Shown here: one piece after another, positions 1-6,364 of the stretch
How positions within the stretch are numbered: the first letter of the stretch is position 1
How the letters are laid out: each line of letters begins with the position of its first letter
From: DASWHF01 sp036393295
Lineage (GTDB): Bacteria > Pseudomonadota > Gammaproteobacteria > Acidiferrobacterales > UBA6901
DNA: 45,217 nucleotides
Direction: 5' to 3'
NCBI GenBank assembly: GCA_036393295.1
Contig: DASWHF010000049.1
Coordinates: forward strand, 1-45,217
Notes under the pieces: generated by a model
Seen by the model: only the letters and a program-made list of their open reading frames with translations
Database searches by the model: none
Told to the model about the DNA's origin: nothing
Program-made: the position numbers and the translations under genes

Positions 1-359
1 AAGGGTAACCGTGAGGCTCCCTGAACCTGCTCCAAAACCCACCCAATAGCGGAGCGCGCGGTTGCCGTATACCACATTGATACGGCACACCACGGTTGAC
101 TGAGAATTAGGGGAGGTAGAAATCTTTTTACTGGCGAACAACGTTTGCAGTTCATCTTCAGCCATTTTCTTCCACTGCGTGTTGAGCGACAGGGCATCGA
201 CATTTTGTTCTTTTGATACTACCTCGACCGGCGCTATTGTTACTGCCCTGATTCCGTCGATACCGTTTGGCTGTTTTGAAACCACACTATGGACCCCTCC
301 GCACGCTGACAACGTAAGCCCAACCATAATAAACGCGAGACCCAGTAAATATTTTTCAT
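1..359 (-). pseudogene. DUF4410-like lipoprotein, frameshifted after the start codon, runs off the left edge
   Basis: On the minus strand an AAGGAG ribosome site precedes an ATG at 359, but that frame does not give the protein. The frame one base off reads a lipoprotein signal (LGLAFIMVGLTLSACGG, lipobox LSAC) and then an uninterrupted domain to the window edge, containing RALRYWVGFGAGSGSLTVTL, which resembles the DUF4410 family of outer-membrane lipoproteins. The frames would join if the run of five A after ATG had six, giving MKKYLLGLAF. So either one A was lost (pseudogene), the sequence has a homopolymer error, or slippage restores the frame. It follows the small membrane genes at 395-1568 on the same strand. 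The family assignment is from memory of the motif. Confidence 0.6.
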
Positions 360-394
360 GGTCTTATCTCCTTAGTGTGATTGAACATGTGTAA

Positions 395-688
395 CTACAA
401 GATTCTTCTCATCCCCGGGTGTCTGCCCTGAGTTCCGATTAGCACAAGAAACGAACCGCCTAGAAATGCGAAAACGATCGCGTTCTCGACAATCGCCCAA
501 AGCGAGTGTTCGGCAGTTAGAGTAGCGAGGCGCAGCAGAACTACGCCGAACGCCCACCCAAATACGGTAGCCATGTGCCAGCTAGCCCAAAGAATTCTGA
601 TATGCCGTTCTTTCAGTGGAGGTGCTCCCATCGCCGGCACAAGACCATGGCTGCGCACCTGGCGAAAGGTTAGGATTTCTCCCAGCAC
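395..688 (-). CDS. Small membrane protein, possibly N-terminally truncated
   Basis: 97 codons from a GTG start, or 78 from an in-frame ATG at 631 (MGAPPLKERH). Two or three hydrophobic segments are visible (about residues 33-55 and 65-85), ending GTQGRHPG. The shape recalls a family of four-helix membrane proteins whose first helix would lie before the LKERHIRILWASWH stretch. That first helix is absent here, so the gene may have lost its 5' part. It starts 11 bases after the stop of the TMEM175-like gene and is probably co-transcribed with it. No function can be assigned. Confidence 0.5.
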   Translation of the reverse strand: MLGEILTFRQVRSHGLVPAMGAPPLKERHIRILWASWHMATVFGWAFGVVLLRLATLTAEHSLWAIVENAIVFAFLGGSFLVLIGTQGRHPGMRRIL

Positions 689-699
689 CGAATGGACTG

Positions 700-1284
700 T
701 TATGTTTCCTCTTCGGTGAGGACGCGCTCAATGCGTCTATCTGGAACGACCCACATGAGCGCCACGAAGACGTAGATCGCGACCGATATCCACGGCGACA
801 GAAACGCTAAAATGATTGCGACGACATAGAGAACCGGAGAGAGCTTGCCTTTCCAGTCGTTGCCGATGGCCTTTTTCAGGACCGAGCCTTCCCCTTGGGA
901 GGCGATAATTCGTTGCTGCAGTATCCAGTACGCGATCGCGGCCATTAGCAGCACCAAGCCATAAGCAGCCACCGGCAGTGTCGCAAAGTGGTTTTCTCCC
1001 ATCCAACCCGTTGTGAACGGGATAAGCGACAGCCAAAAGAGAAGATGCAGATTCGCCCATAGCATCGAGCCTGTTGCTCTATGGCAGGCGTGCATCATGT
1101 GATGATGGTTGTTCCAATAGATGCCGAGGTACAGGAAGCTGAGAACGTAACTCAACAACACCGGAATCAAGGGAGACAACGTTCCGATGCTGTCACCGTG
1201 TGGCACCTTCATTTCCAACACCATGATGGTAATAATGATGGCGACCACGCCATCAAAGAACGCCTCCATTCGGTTCTTGCCCAT
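700..1284 (-). CDS. TMEM175-family (DUF1211) potassium channel subunit
   Basis: 194 residues from the ATG at 1284; the longer reading frame upstream is not protein-like. The N-terminus MGKNRMEAFFDGVVAIIITIMVLEMKVP matches the TMEM175 signature, in which a helix-1 R-x3-FxDGV-AI-x-TI-x3-E motif lines a potassium-selective pore. About six hydrophobic segments follow, with the HHHMMHACHRATG loop between helices 2 and 3 typical of the bacterial family. Bacterial members act as tetrameric, ungated K+ leak channels in the inner membrane (family knowledge). The gene sits between two small membrane genes on the same strand, with gaps of 11 and 17 bases, suggesting one operon. It lies beyond the last attC of the array, so it is either a distal long cassette or backbone. 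Confidence 0.85.
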   Translation of the reverse strand: MGKNRMEAFFDGVVAIIITIMVLEMKVPHGDSIGTLSPLIPVLLSYVLSFLYLGIYWNNHHHMMHACHRATGSMLWANLHLLFWLSLIPFTTGWMGENHFATLPVAAYGLVLLMAAIAYWILQQRIIASQGEGSVLKKAIGNDWKGKLSPVLYVVAIILAFLSPWISVAIYVFVALMWVVPDRRIERVLTEEET

Positions 1285-1301
1285 AACTGACTGCCCCCCG
1301 T

Positions 1302-1568
1302 TCAGAGGACTTTCCACTTGACGAAGACAGCGACCGCGACAGGAAGCAGGAAGATCAACAGAAAGATGGGCAATTCTTCCCTGAAGGAGTAGCCGGCCCG
1401 TGCAACGCCTACCCACATGTTCGCGGCGGCCAGCGCAAACCAGAGGACTGCAAATACGACGGTTGGCGTCCATGTCGACAACGCCGAGGAACCGCCAAGA
1501 AGACGTGCAACACCAAGACTAGCCCCCCACAGAACGAAGCCGCCGAATATGATTATGAGTGTGCGCAT
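1302..1568 (-). CDS. Small three-helix membrane protein
   Basis: 88 residues with three hydrophobic stretches (residues 3-26, 34-54 and 66-86) and a basic C-terminus (KWKVL). It ends 17 bases before the TMEM175-like gene and is the first gene left of the last attC, so it probably leads a four-gene transcript ending with the DUF4410-like lipoprotein. I do not recognise a family with a known role. Small size and position suggest an accessory membrane subunit, but this is inference from context only. Confidence 0.6.
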   Translation of the reverse strand: MRTLIIIFGGFVLWGASLGVARLLGGSSALSTWTPTVVFAVLWFALAAANMWVGVARAGYSFREELPIFLLIFLLPVAVAVFVKWKVL

Positions 1569-1624
1569 TTAACGTCCTCTGTTTTCGTATCGGCGGCCGG
1601 AGCCACCTTGGAAACATAGCGCAA

Positions 1625-1690
1625 AGCTAACCTGCGAGCTACGAGGCGTGAAGCGCCGACGTAGCGAGTCAGGTTGAGCGCCGTGTTATA
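1625..1690 (-). other. attC: attC site 1 (array-distal), 66 bp
   Basis: Read on the minus strand the site begins with the R'' box TTATAAC (1684-1690), which overlaps the stop codon of the marR-like gene, and ends with R' GTTAGCT (1625-1631). Between them the arms CTGACTCGCTACG and CGTAGCTCGCAG fold into a stem around a 14-16 base loop. It is short and unlike the 90-bp sites elsewhere in the array. The 5' end of the next segment (GTTAGCTTTGCG) finds no inverted partner in 1-1624, so this is either the last attC or the start of a cassette reaching beyond the window. Confidence 0.8.
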
Positions 1691-2147
1691 AGTCATTGTT
1701 CTCTATGACCGATGACGTTAAAGACTTGTATGTCTCTAGCTGTTTTTCAGTTGAGCAGGAAAAGAACTCCTCATCAGCATTCTCGATGGCCACAATGGCT
1801 TTTTGAATCACTCTTCTTCCTTGTGCTGTAAATCGAACATTTGTTGCTCGACTGTCGAAGGATGATTGCTCTCTCAAAACGAAGCCATCTTCTTCGAGTT
1901 TTCGTATCGCCTTTGAAACCGTCATTTTGTCGATTTTCGCATGCTCGACCAAATGAGCCTGTGTTGTCGGTTCCCTTTGTTCTTCAAACCACCTTAACGA
2001 AGCGAGCATGGCATATTGTGTTTGAGTGATTCCGAACTCGCCCAGCACTTCGGATAGTTTTCTCTGCCACAACGCCGTGATCTTCCACAGCAGGAAGCCC
2101 GCACTTTCGTCTGCCTTGTCGTACTTGAAGGGTGAGGATTCAGGCAT
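1686..2147 (-). CDS. MarR-family transcriptional regulator (cassette-borne)
   Basis: 153 residues. A central winged helix-turn-helix is visible: TQYAMLASLRWF, the recognition region VEHAKIDKMTVSKAIRKLEEDGFVLREQ, and the wing SSFDSRATNVRFTAQGRRVI with the DxRATxVxxTxxG pattern of MarR proteins. The N- and C-terminal helices would form the dimer interface. Its start ATG overlaps the end of the SRPBCC gene by 8 bases, so the two are translationally coupled in one cassette. The TAA stop lies in the attC R'' box. MarR proteins usually sense small phenolic or hydrophobic ligands and repress neighbours. Whether it controls its partner cannot be seen, and no clear palindromic operator stands out. Confidence 0.88.
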   Translation of the reverse strand: MPESSPFKYDKADESAGFLLWKITALWQRKLSEVLGEFGITQTQYAMLASLRWFEEQREPTTQAHLVEHAKIDKMTVSKAIRKLEEDGFVLREQSSFDSRATNVRFTAQGRRVIQKAIVAIENADEEFFSCSTEKQLETYKSLTSSVIENNDL

Positions 2148-2559
2148 TTATTGCCTTTTCGATCAGCCTTTCTGTTTGCTCTTTTATTCCGTTCGCAACA
2201 CTTTCTGCAACGATCTTCCGCCACAGAAAGGACAAAGGGCCTTCAATACTAATTGTTGTCTTTATCTCCAGATCATTGCCACGTTCAATGAGTTCATGTG
2301 AGTCGTACATTTTTGCCAGAGGAAACTTGGTTAAATCAACGAAAACAGTATTGGGCTCCACCCGTGTGAGTTCGATGTTAAATTGGGGGCCGCCTTTTGG
2401 CTTAAAGCGAAAGCTATTGCCTTTCTTGAATTCGCCGTCCAGTGTTGCATATTCGATATCGTCTTGCCACGTGTGCCATTGATTTACATCCGCCCACACT
2501 TTCCACACTTGTCTGGCTTTCAGGCCCTTCACGGTCTTGCTGTAAGTTTTGCTCCACAT
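2140..2559 (-). CDS. SRPBCC (START/polyketide cyclase-like) ligand-binding protein
   Basis: 139 residues from the ATG at 2559, chosen because GGGAG lies six bases upstream; the longer frame would start next to attC. The sequence has the SRPBCC helix-grip pattern: an early WSKTYSKTV strand, ARQVWKVWADVNQWHTWQDDIEYATLDGEFKKG, then alternating strands and a long C-terminal helix (SLFLWRKI-type followed by GIKEQTERLIEKAI). Members bind hydrophobic ligands or act as cyclase or stress-related proteins. It is first in a two-gene cassette and overlaps marR, so a ligand-responsive pair is plausible, though unproven. Confidence 0.82.
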   Translation of the reverse strand: MWSKTYSKTVKGLKARQVWKVWADVNQWHTWQDDIEYATLDGEFKKGNSFRFKPKGGPQFNIELTRVEPNTVFVDLTKFPLAKMYDSHELIERGNDLEIKTTISIEGPLSFLWRKIVAESVANGIKEQTERLIEKAINA

Positions 2560-2634
2560 AGTGTTCTCCCATAGATCGTTGGCAGGAGACATATGGCAAA
2601 CTGGTTTACCATCAGGCACAATGGGCGATATGGC

Positions 2635-2724
2635 TTATAACGGCCTGGTTGTGCGGCGCCGGCCACAGTGGTTTCAGGAAACGGCCCGCTGTCCCACGGC
2701 GTCCGCACGAACCAGTAGTTATAC
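2635..2724 (-). other. attC: attC site 2, 90 bp
   Basis: Flanked by TTATAAC (2635-2641) and GTTATAC (2718-2724) on the plus strand. The arms GGTTGTGCGG and CCGCACGAACC fold on each other around the shared internal motif CAGGAAACGG...CGCTGT, which recurs in five other sites of this array. It closes the ankyrin cassette on the minus strand. Confidence 0.9.
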
Positions 2725-2731
2725 CCCAACT

Positions 2732-3130
2732 TCATTTGAAGAACTTCCTAACGTCATAGTTGGCAATGGTGTCGGCCAGGCTGCGGGGTGACGCACCATG
2801 GGCATTCTCCTTCTCCGGATCGGCACCAGCCTTGAGCAACGCGAGAACAACACCCCCATCACCCGTGTAGCGGAATACAGCTTCAGATAAAGGCGTATTT
2901 CCGTTTGAGTCTTGGGCATCAATATTAGCCCCGTGGGCCAACAAAGCCTGAACGGCATCCAGAGAACACTCTTGTGCCGCAAAATGTAGCGGGGTCCACC
3001 CGTTTTTGTCTTTCTGATTTGGATCGTACCCTTCGGATATGAGCCGCGCAATCTCCCGAGAATGCTTTTCCCTCGGCAGGTCCACTGCCACATGGTGCAA
3101 CACGGTTCTACCGAATTTGTCGACCTTCAT
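2732..3130 (-). CDS. Ankyrin-repeat protein (cassette-borne)
   Basis: 132 residues with about three ankyrin repeats: an early GRTVLHHVAVDLP segment, DKNGWTPLHFAAQECSLDAVQALLAHGANID, then DSNGNTPLSEAVFRYTGDGGVVLALLKAGADPEKENAHGASPRSLA. The GxTPLH and LLxxGAD consensus positions are clear. Ankyrin repeats mediate protein-protein contacts; there is no signal peptide, so it is likely cytoplasmic. The ATG lies seven bases inside the cassette boundary with no ribosome site, so translation would need an attC-adjacent or leaderless-type start. The gene is flanked by a 13-base perfect inverted repeat at 2718-2730 and 3131-3143. Confidence 0.9.
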   Translation of the reverse strand: MKVDKFGRTVLHHVAVDLPREKHSREIARLISEGYDPNQKDKNGWTPLHFAAQECSLDAVQALLAHGANIDAQDSNGNTPLSEAVFRYTGDGGVVLALLKAGADPEKENAHGASPRSLADTIANYDVRKFFK

Positions 3131-3136
3131 GTTGGG

Positions 3137-3214
3137 GTATAACGACCCGCATCAGCCGCGGATTTGCCGCAGCGAAGCGGAGGCAAATACGTCGGCTGCA
3201 TGCGATGGTTGGGC
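3137..3214 (-). other. attC: attC site 3, 78 bp
   Basis: Flanked by GTATAAC (3137-3143) and GTTGGGC (3208-3214). The inner arms CGCATCAGCCG and CGGCTGCATGCG are complementary, and GATTTGCC/GGCAAATAC continues the stem. It lacks the CAGGAAAC motif of the 90-bp sites. It closes the kinase cassette. Confidence 0.85.
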
Positions 3215-3220
3215 GTCATT

Positions 3221-3787
3221 TCACGGAATACCGGAATACTCATCGATAACAGCTCTGACAAAAGTCTTCATGGCCTTTGGCGATCTCAGGTGATGTACTC
3301 GCTTGTGAGTGGCCTGTTCTGCGACAAGCTGGCGGTACCTCGGTGTCAGTTTTTTATGACAGAGACGAAGAACCCGATAGCTGTTGACGGTGCTGCTCCA
3401 CATGGGGCTGTTTTCTGGCCACCCCTCTGGCGTTACGACTAGGCCTTTTACGAGGCGCTTCGTCACCCACACATAATGTGTGAAGAGCGGTAGGTCGACA
3501 TAGATCAATGTGTCAGCAACCGCAAAGCGCTCCCAAGCCGACCGCACGCAGCCGAACCCGTCGATGATCCACTCGTCTCCGCGCAGCAGCTCAGAGTGAA
3601 GCTGTAGGTACTCGTCGTGAGGCACCTCCCCACCACCAGACTTGTACTTGATGGTGTCGAGTGAGTGCAACGGCAAGCGGGTGATCTCAGCAAGCTGCCG
3701 AGCAAGCGTAGATTTGCCACCGCCAGCATTGCCAAAGACTGCCACTCGCCTCATCTTAGTCTCTCTACTCACAGAGTTGCTCTCCAT
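3221..3787 (-). CDS. P-loop kinase of the adenylate kinase/FlaR-like topology modulation family
   Basis: 188 residues from the ATG at 3787; an internal ATG at 3754 (MRRVAVFG) is also possible. A Walker A loop is plain in FGNAGGGKSTLARQLAE, followed by LPLHSLDTIKYKSGGG, the WIIDGFG strand, ADTLIYVDLP and the lid region THYVWVTKRLVKG. These features match the family annotated as topology modulation protein or FlaR-like adenylate kinase, small NMP-kinase-fold proteins of unknown substrate. The upstream TTG-initiated extension would start inside the attC core and is unlikely. It is the sole gene of its cassette. Confidence 0.85.
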   Translation of the reverse strand: MESNSVSRETKMRRVAVFGNAGGGKSTLARQLAEITRLPLHSLDTIKYKSGGGEVPHDEYLQLHSELLRGDEWIIDGFGCVRSAWERFAVADTLIYVDLPLFTHYVWVTKRLVKGLVVTPEGWPENSPMWSSTVNSYRVLRLCHKKLTPRYRQLVAEQATHKRVHHLRSPKAMKTFVRAVIDEYSGIP

Positions 3788-3790
3788 GAC

Positions 3791-3881
3791 GCCCAACGTT
3801 CCGGATGTGCGGCGCCGGCCAATGAAGTGTCAGGAAACACGGTGCGCTGTCTCCGGTGTCCGCACGAGCCGGTTGTTGGGT
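3791..3881 (-). other. attC: attC site 4, 91 bp
   Basis: Flanked by GCCCAAC (3791-3797) and GTTGGGT (3875-3881). Arms CCGGATGTGCGG and CCGCACGAGCCGG pair around CAGGAAACACGG...GCGCTGTC, the motif shared with sites 2, 6, 8, 9 and 10. It closes the membrane-protein cassette at 3891-4310. Confidence 0.9.
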
Positions 3882-3890
3882 GTCTTGCGC

Positions 3891-4310
3891 TTACAGGGAC
3901 ACGAACGCAGCATAAAGCAACACAAACGAGCCAGCCAGCGAACCAACAACACCAACGATGTTTCCAACATAGACGGCCTTCGCCGAAATAGGGCCATCGG
4001 AGCTAAGGCCGCGCGCGCCGACAAGGGGCCCGACGATGAGGGCAAAAGCAAAGCCATAACCGGAAACGATAAACGAGACGGACAAGGCTTGCTTTGTTAG
4101 GAGCGAGACCTGCAACGAGGAAACCACCGCCGCCAAAGCGACCATAAGCGCGGCTCCCAGCGCCAATGCGCCATGCGCGATCCGCCAAGCGTGAACCAGA
4201 GATTCCGGTTTCTTGCCAAGGATTGCCTTCCCATACGGGATACCGGCAAAGAGCCCGATAAGCAGTATCACGGCGGCATGGAACAGGAGGTGACGAGCGG
4301 GGAGATCCAT
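3891..4310 (-). CDS. Four-helix membrane protein (cassette-borne)
   Basis: 139 residues with four hydrophobic helices (about 8-26, 43-66, 75-97 and 115-137). The second helix begins HAWRIAHGALALGAALM, and the layout resembles small four-helix membrane enzymes such as styrene-oxide isomerase-like proteins. That similarity is an impression, not a demonstrated homology. There is no signal peptide beyond helix 1 and no catalytic motif I can name. It is the only gene of its cassette, and its ends carry the inverted repeat GTTGGGTGTCTT. Confidence 0.7.
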   Translation of the reverse strand: MDLPARHLLFHAAVILLIGLFAGIPYGKAILGKKPESLVHAWRIAHGALALGAALMVALAAVVSSLQVSLLTKQALSVSFIVSGYGFAFALIVGPLVGARGLSSDGPISAKAVYVGNIVGVVGSLAGSFVLLYAAFVSL

Positions 4311-4335
4311 GTATTGTTCCTTTGGTTTCTAAGAC

Positions 4336-4395
4336 ACCCAACGACGCCCATCAGCCGCGCCGCTTCTTGGCGTCGGCTGGATGGGATGGTTATGC
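4336..4395 (-). other. attC: attC site 5, 60 bp
   Basis: Flanked by ACCCAAC (4336-4342) and GTTATGC (4389-4395). The arms GCCCATCAGCCG and CGGCTGGATGGG pair closely around a short CGCCGCTTCTTGG loop. The right box supplies the TAA stop of the DUF2283 gene on the minus strand. Confidence 0.88.
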
Positions 4396-4587
4396 CGCAA
4401 TGCCTTCAACAATAAGGTGACTTACGTCGGTTCGCTGACTTGCATGCTCGAACGTAATTGCACAGACGTTGCCCTTTGCGTCGACATCAAGAATGGTGTT
4501 TTCATCAAGATCTTTGGATTCCGCTATGCCACTAGCGCGGAACTCAATATATAGCGTGTCGGTGTCCTCGAAGTAACTAACTTTCAT
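4390..4587 (-). CDS. DUF2283 protein
   Basis: 65 residues with the DUF2283 pattern: MKVSYFEDTDTLYIEF, then D-E-N-T-I-LDVDAKGNVCAITFEHAS, a compact alpha-beta fold of unknown function often found beside toxin-like small proteins. Its ATG overlaps the stop of the upstream gene by four bases (ATGA), so it is second in a coupled pair. The TAA stop is contributed by the attC R'' box. A toxin-antitoxin role has been guessed for such pairs in general; nothing in the sequence proves it here. Confidence 0.88.
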   Translation of the reverse strand: MKVSYFEDTDTLYIEFRASGIAESKDLDENTILDVDAKGNVCAITFEHASQRTDVSHLIVEGIAA

Positions 4588-4820
4588 GGCTTGTACCCTC
4601 TGTCAAAAAACGCATTGTGTACGGTTTCTCCATCCGGTAACACGATCACGCGCAGGTACCGGTTTCCCATTTCTTCAATTCTAGCCCATCGCCTTATTCG
4701 ACCATCTGCCTGTATGTGCTCTTTTTCAGGGAATCGGACAACGTGCTGAATCCATTCGTCCTTGATTATCTCTCGATCCGGCCTAACCCGGGTCACCTGG
4801 AAGTATTTCGTTGTCTTCAC
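4584..4820 (-). CDS. Uncharacterised partner of DUF2283 protein
   Basis: 78 residues, rich in charged positions: REIIKDEWIQHVVRFPEKEHIQADGRIRRWARIEEMGNRYLRVIVLPDGETVHNAFFDRGYKP. This conserved pattern (DGRIRxW, RYLRVxxLPDGETxHNAFxDR) is one I know from small proteins encoded directly before DUF2283 genes. It resembles a small RelE/BrnT-like or DUF4258-like fold, which is speculation. The two genes overlap by four bases and share one cassette, which would keep them inherited together. Confidence 0.75.
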   Translation of the reverse strand: MKTTKYFQVTRVRPDREIIKDEWIQHVVRFPEKEHIQADGRIRRWARIEEMGNRYLRVIVLPDGETVHNAFFDRGYKP

Positions 4821-4838
4821 TGCTGTTGTTCCTTTTCG

Positions 4839-4928
4839 GCATAACGCCGCGCTGAGCCGCGCGGGTCACGGTTATAACAGGAAACGATGTGCTGTCTCAC
4901 CGCGTCGGCCTCGAACGCGAAGTTAGGC
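4839..4928 (-). other. attC: attC site 6, 90 bp
   Basis: Flanked by GCATAAC (4839-4845) and GTTAGGC (4922-4928). Arms GCCGCGCTGAGCCGCGCGG and CCGCGTCGGCCTCGAACGCG partly pair around CAGGAAACGATGTGCTGT. The right box contains the TAA stop of the gene at 4923-5276. Sites 6 and 8 are the most alike of the array. Confidence 0.9.
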
Positions 4929-5276
4929 ATCGGGTTTAACCGGGGCATCTGGGTTAAGAAGTGGATCATAAAGATTCTCCGCAATCAGCCACGATTTATA
5001 TGTATCAAGGGCCGGAGGAGGAACTGGTGATTTGTTTCCGAGACTGACCCGGGGCGTCTCAACAACGACCTTCTTATAGTATTCGATAGCCTCTGCCTTA
5101 GTTGAAAAGGTATCCGATCTGTGCGGCGGATAGCCAGGAACATTCCGACGAGTGATTACAGCCCATTCCTGTTTTTCTGGAGCACTTGATGTCAGGCTTC
5201 GCGTTGTTACCGGGTATACCTCAAGGACAAACATGCGGTCGTCCTTAAACAGAAGGTCGAAAATCTTGGGGCGCAT
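4923..5276 (-). CDS. Uncharacterised cassette protein
   Basis: 117 residues from the ATG at 5276 (MRPKIFDLLFKDD). The frame is open to 5300, but that extension reads through the neighbouring attC box, so the internal start is preferred. The sequence has alternating strands (DRMFVLEVYPVTTR, EWAVITRRN), a helix (KAEAIEYYKKVV) and a proline-rich linker before YKSWLIAENLYDPLL. There is no membrane segment or motif I recognise. The stop codon TAA is part of the attC core. Confidence 0.6.
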   Translation of the reverse strand: MRPKIFDLLFKDDRMFVLEVYPVTTRSLTSSAPEKQEWAVITRRNVPGYPPHRSDTFSTKAEAIEYYKKVVVETPRVSLGNKSPVPPPALDTYKSWLIAENLYDPLLNPDAPVKPDA

Positions 5277-5288
5277 GTTGTCTCCGAT

Positions 5289-5351
5289 GCCTAACGCCAC
5301 CTTAAGCGGCGCGCCGTCGTTTGGCGCGTCCGCTTGAAGGTATAGTTGGGC
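5289..5351 (-). other. attC: attC site 7, 63 bp
   Basis: Flanked by GCCTAAC (5289-5295) and GTTGGGC (5345-5351). Arms CCTTAAGCGG and CCGCTTGAAGG pair almost perfectly around CGCGCCGTCGTTTGGCGCG, a compact hairpin different from the 90-bp class. It closes the RAMA-domain cassette. Confidence 0.88.
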
Positions 5352-5355
5352 AGCA

Positions 5356-5754
5356 TTATTTCCGAAGGTCTGCGATTGTTTTCCATTTAGTAGTTCCGGG
5401 TAGCAAGCATTCCCAAAACATCCATCCGTTTACCGGACTGCTTGTGATTGCGACCGCAGCGGCAGACGGAGAAGAGAAACGTTTGCCGTTCAACACTAAG
5501 GCACCATTTTGAACCGCGCCCATGTGTTGTTGACCTTTATAGGTTGCCCGGAACTCTGTGCCGTGAGGAAAAACGATACCTTTAGAAACCCAGGGCGTAC
5601 CGCCACTATTTGACAGGATCGCGGCTTTGGAATGATTTGCTGGTTTCGAAAGGCCAAGAACCTCGCGAATTACTTCGTTTTCAGTCATCGTCTCTGAACG
5701 ACGCCGGACGGTTAGCTCTTTAAAAACTTCAAAATCCACATCTACCATAACCAT
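5356..5754 (-). CDS. Helical N-terminal plus RAMA-domain protein
   Basis: 132 residues. Residues 6-34 (DFEVFKELTVRRRSETMTENEVIREVLGL) look like a short strand-helix-helix DNA-binding element similar to the SeqA N-terminal or ribbon-helix-helix fold. Residues about 51-130 match the RAMA domain: GTEFRATYKG, NGALVLNGKRFSSPSAAAVAITSSPVNGWMFWECL. RAMA is named for its association with restriction-system adenine methylases and is thought to recognise modified DNA. This suggests a small modification reader or regulator carried on a mobile cassette. Which DNA modification is bound cannot be told. Confidence 0.8.
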   Translation of the reverse strand: MVMVDVDFEVFKELTVRRRSETMTENEVIREVLGLSKPANHSKAAILSNSGGTPWVSKGIVFPHGTEFRATYKGQQHMGAVQNGALVLNGKRFSSPSAAAVAITSSPVNGWMFWECLLPGTTKWKTIADLRK

Positions 5755-5829
5755 GACTATCTCTCCTTAAACATTAGAGGAGAAATAGTAGTAATAATAG
5801 TTTCAGAAGTCAACCCCGTCGATTATGCG

Positions 5830-5919
5830 ACCCAACGCCGCGTTGAGCCGCGCGGGGCACATACACAGCAGGAAACGGCGCGCTGTTTCACCGCGTCGGC
5901 CTCGAACGCGATGTTAGGG
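5830..5919 (-). other. attC: attC site 8, 90 bp
   Basis: Flanked by ACCCAAC (5830-5836) and GTTAGGG (5913-5919), with the shared CAGGAAACGGCGCGCTGT core and arms GAGCCGCGCGG / CCGCGTCGGCCTCGAACGCG. The right box provides the stop codon for the gene at 5914-6255. Confidence 0.9.
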
Positions 5920-6255
5920 CGCAATGTGCCACCAGTGGCAGGATGCCAAAGGGTTGACCACACAACCAGATTCCGTTTCCTGTATTTTCATGAACGACGT
6001 TCCTTTGGCGGTGAAGTGACCGGTTGTTATTTCATTCTTGCCCGTTTGCACTCCAAAGAAGAACTCGCCTTTATTGAAACCATTGCGAATGATGTAGTTC
6101 TGAATTGCCTCACGATGATCTACATCTTCTGGTATTCCTTCAATGGTACGAATGTCCTTTGTGGCCGGAATCATGACGGTTGGCAGGTACCCATTAAGGC
6201 CGTCTTCTTGAACCACGGTCACCGTGATCCTTGTGAAGTTTTCGAGCGCTGTCAT
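5914..6255 (-). CDS. Uncharacterised cassette protein
   Basis: 113 residues from the ATG at 6255. It begins MTALENFTRITVTVVQEDGLNGYLPTVMIP and continues with a small alpha-beta pattern (EGIPEDVDHREAIQNYIIRNG, then KGEFFFGVQTGKNEITTGHFTAKG). The last residues, SCHWWHIAP, run into the attC, whose core gives the TAA stop, so the C-terminus is partly recombination-site DNA. No family is recognised; the length and lack of hydrophobic stretches suggest a soluble protein. Confidence 0.6.
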   Translation of the reverse strand: MTALENFTRITVTVVQEDGLNGYLPTVMIPATKDIRTIEGIPEDVDHREAIQNYIIRNGFNKGEFFFGVQTGKNEITTGHFTAKGTSFMKIQETESGCVVNPLASCHWWHIAP

Positions 6256-6262
6256 TCTTGAG

Positions 6263-6352
6263 CCCTAACGCAGAGCTGTGCCGCGCCCGGCCCGGACACA
6301 ACAGGAAAGACTGTGCGCTGTCCCGGGCGTCGGTACGAGCGATGTGTTAGAG
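6263..6352 (-). other. attC: attC site 9, 90 bp
   Basis: Flanked by CCCTAAC (6263-6269) and GTTAGAG (6346-6352). Core CAGGAAAGACTGTGCGCTGT with arms GCTGTGCCGCGCCCGG / CCGGGCGTCGGTACGAGC. It closes the cassette with the gene at 6365-6628. Confidence 0.88.
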
Positions 6353-6364
6353 CGCTGTTCCAAA

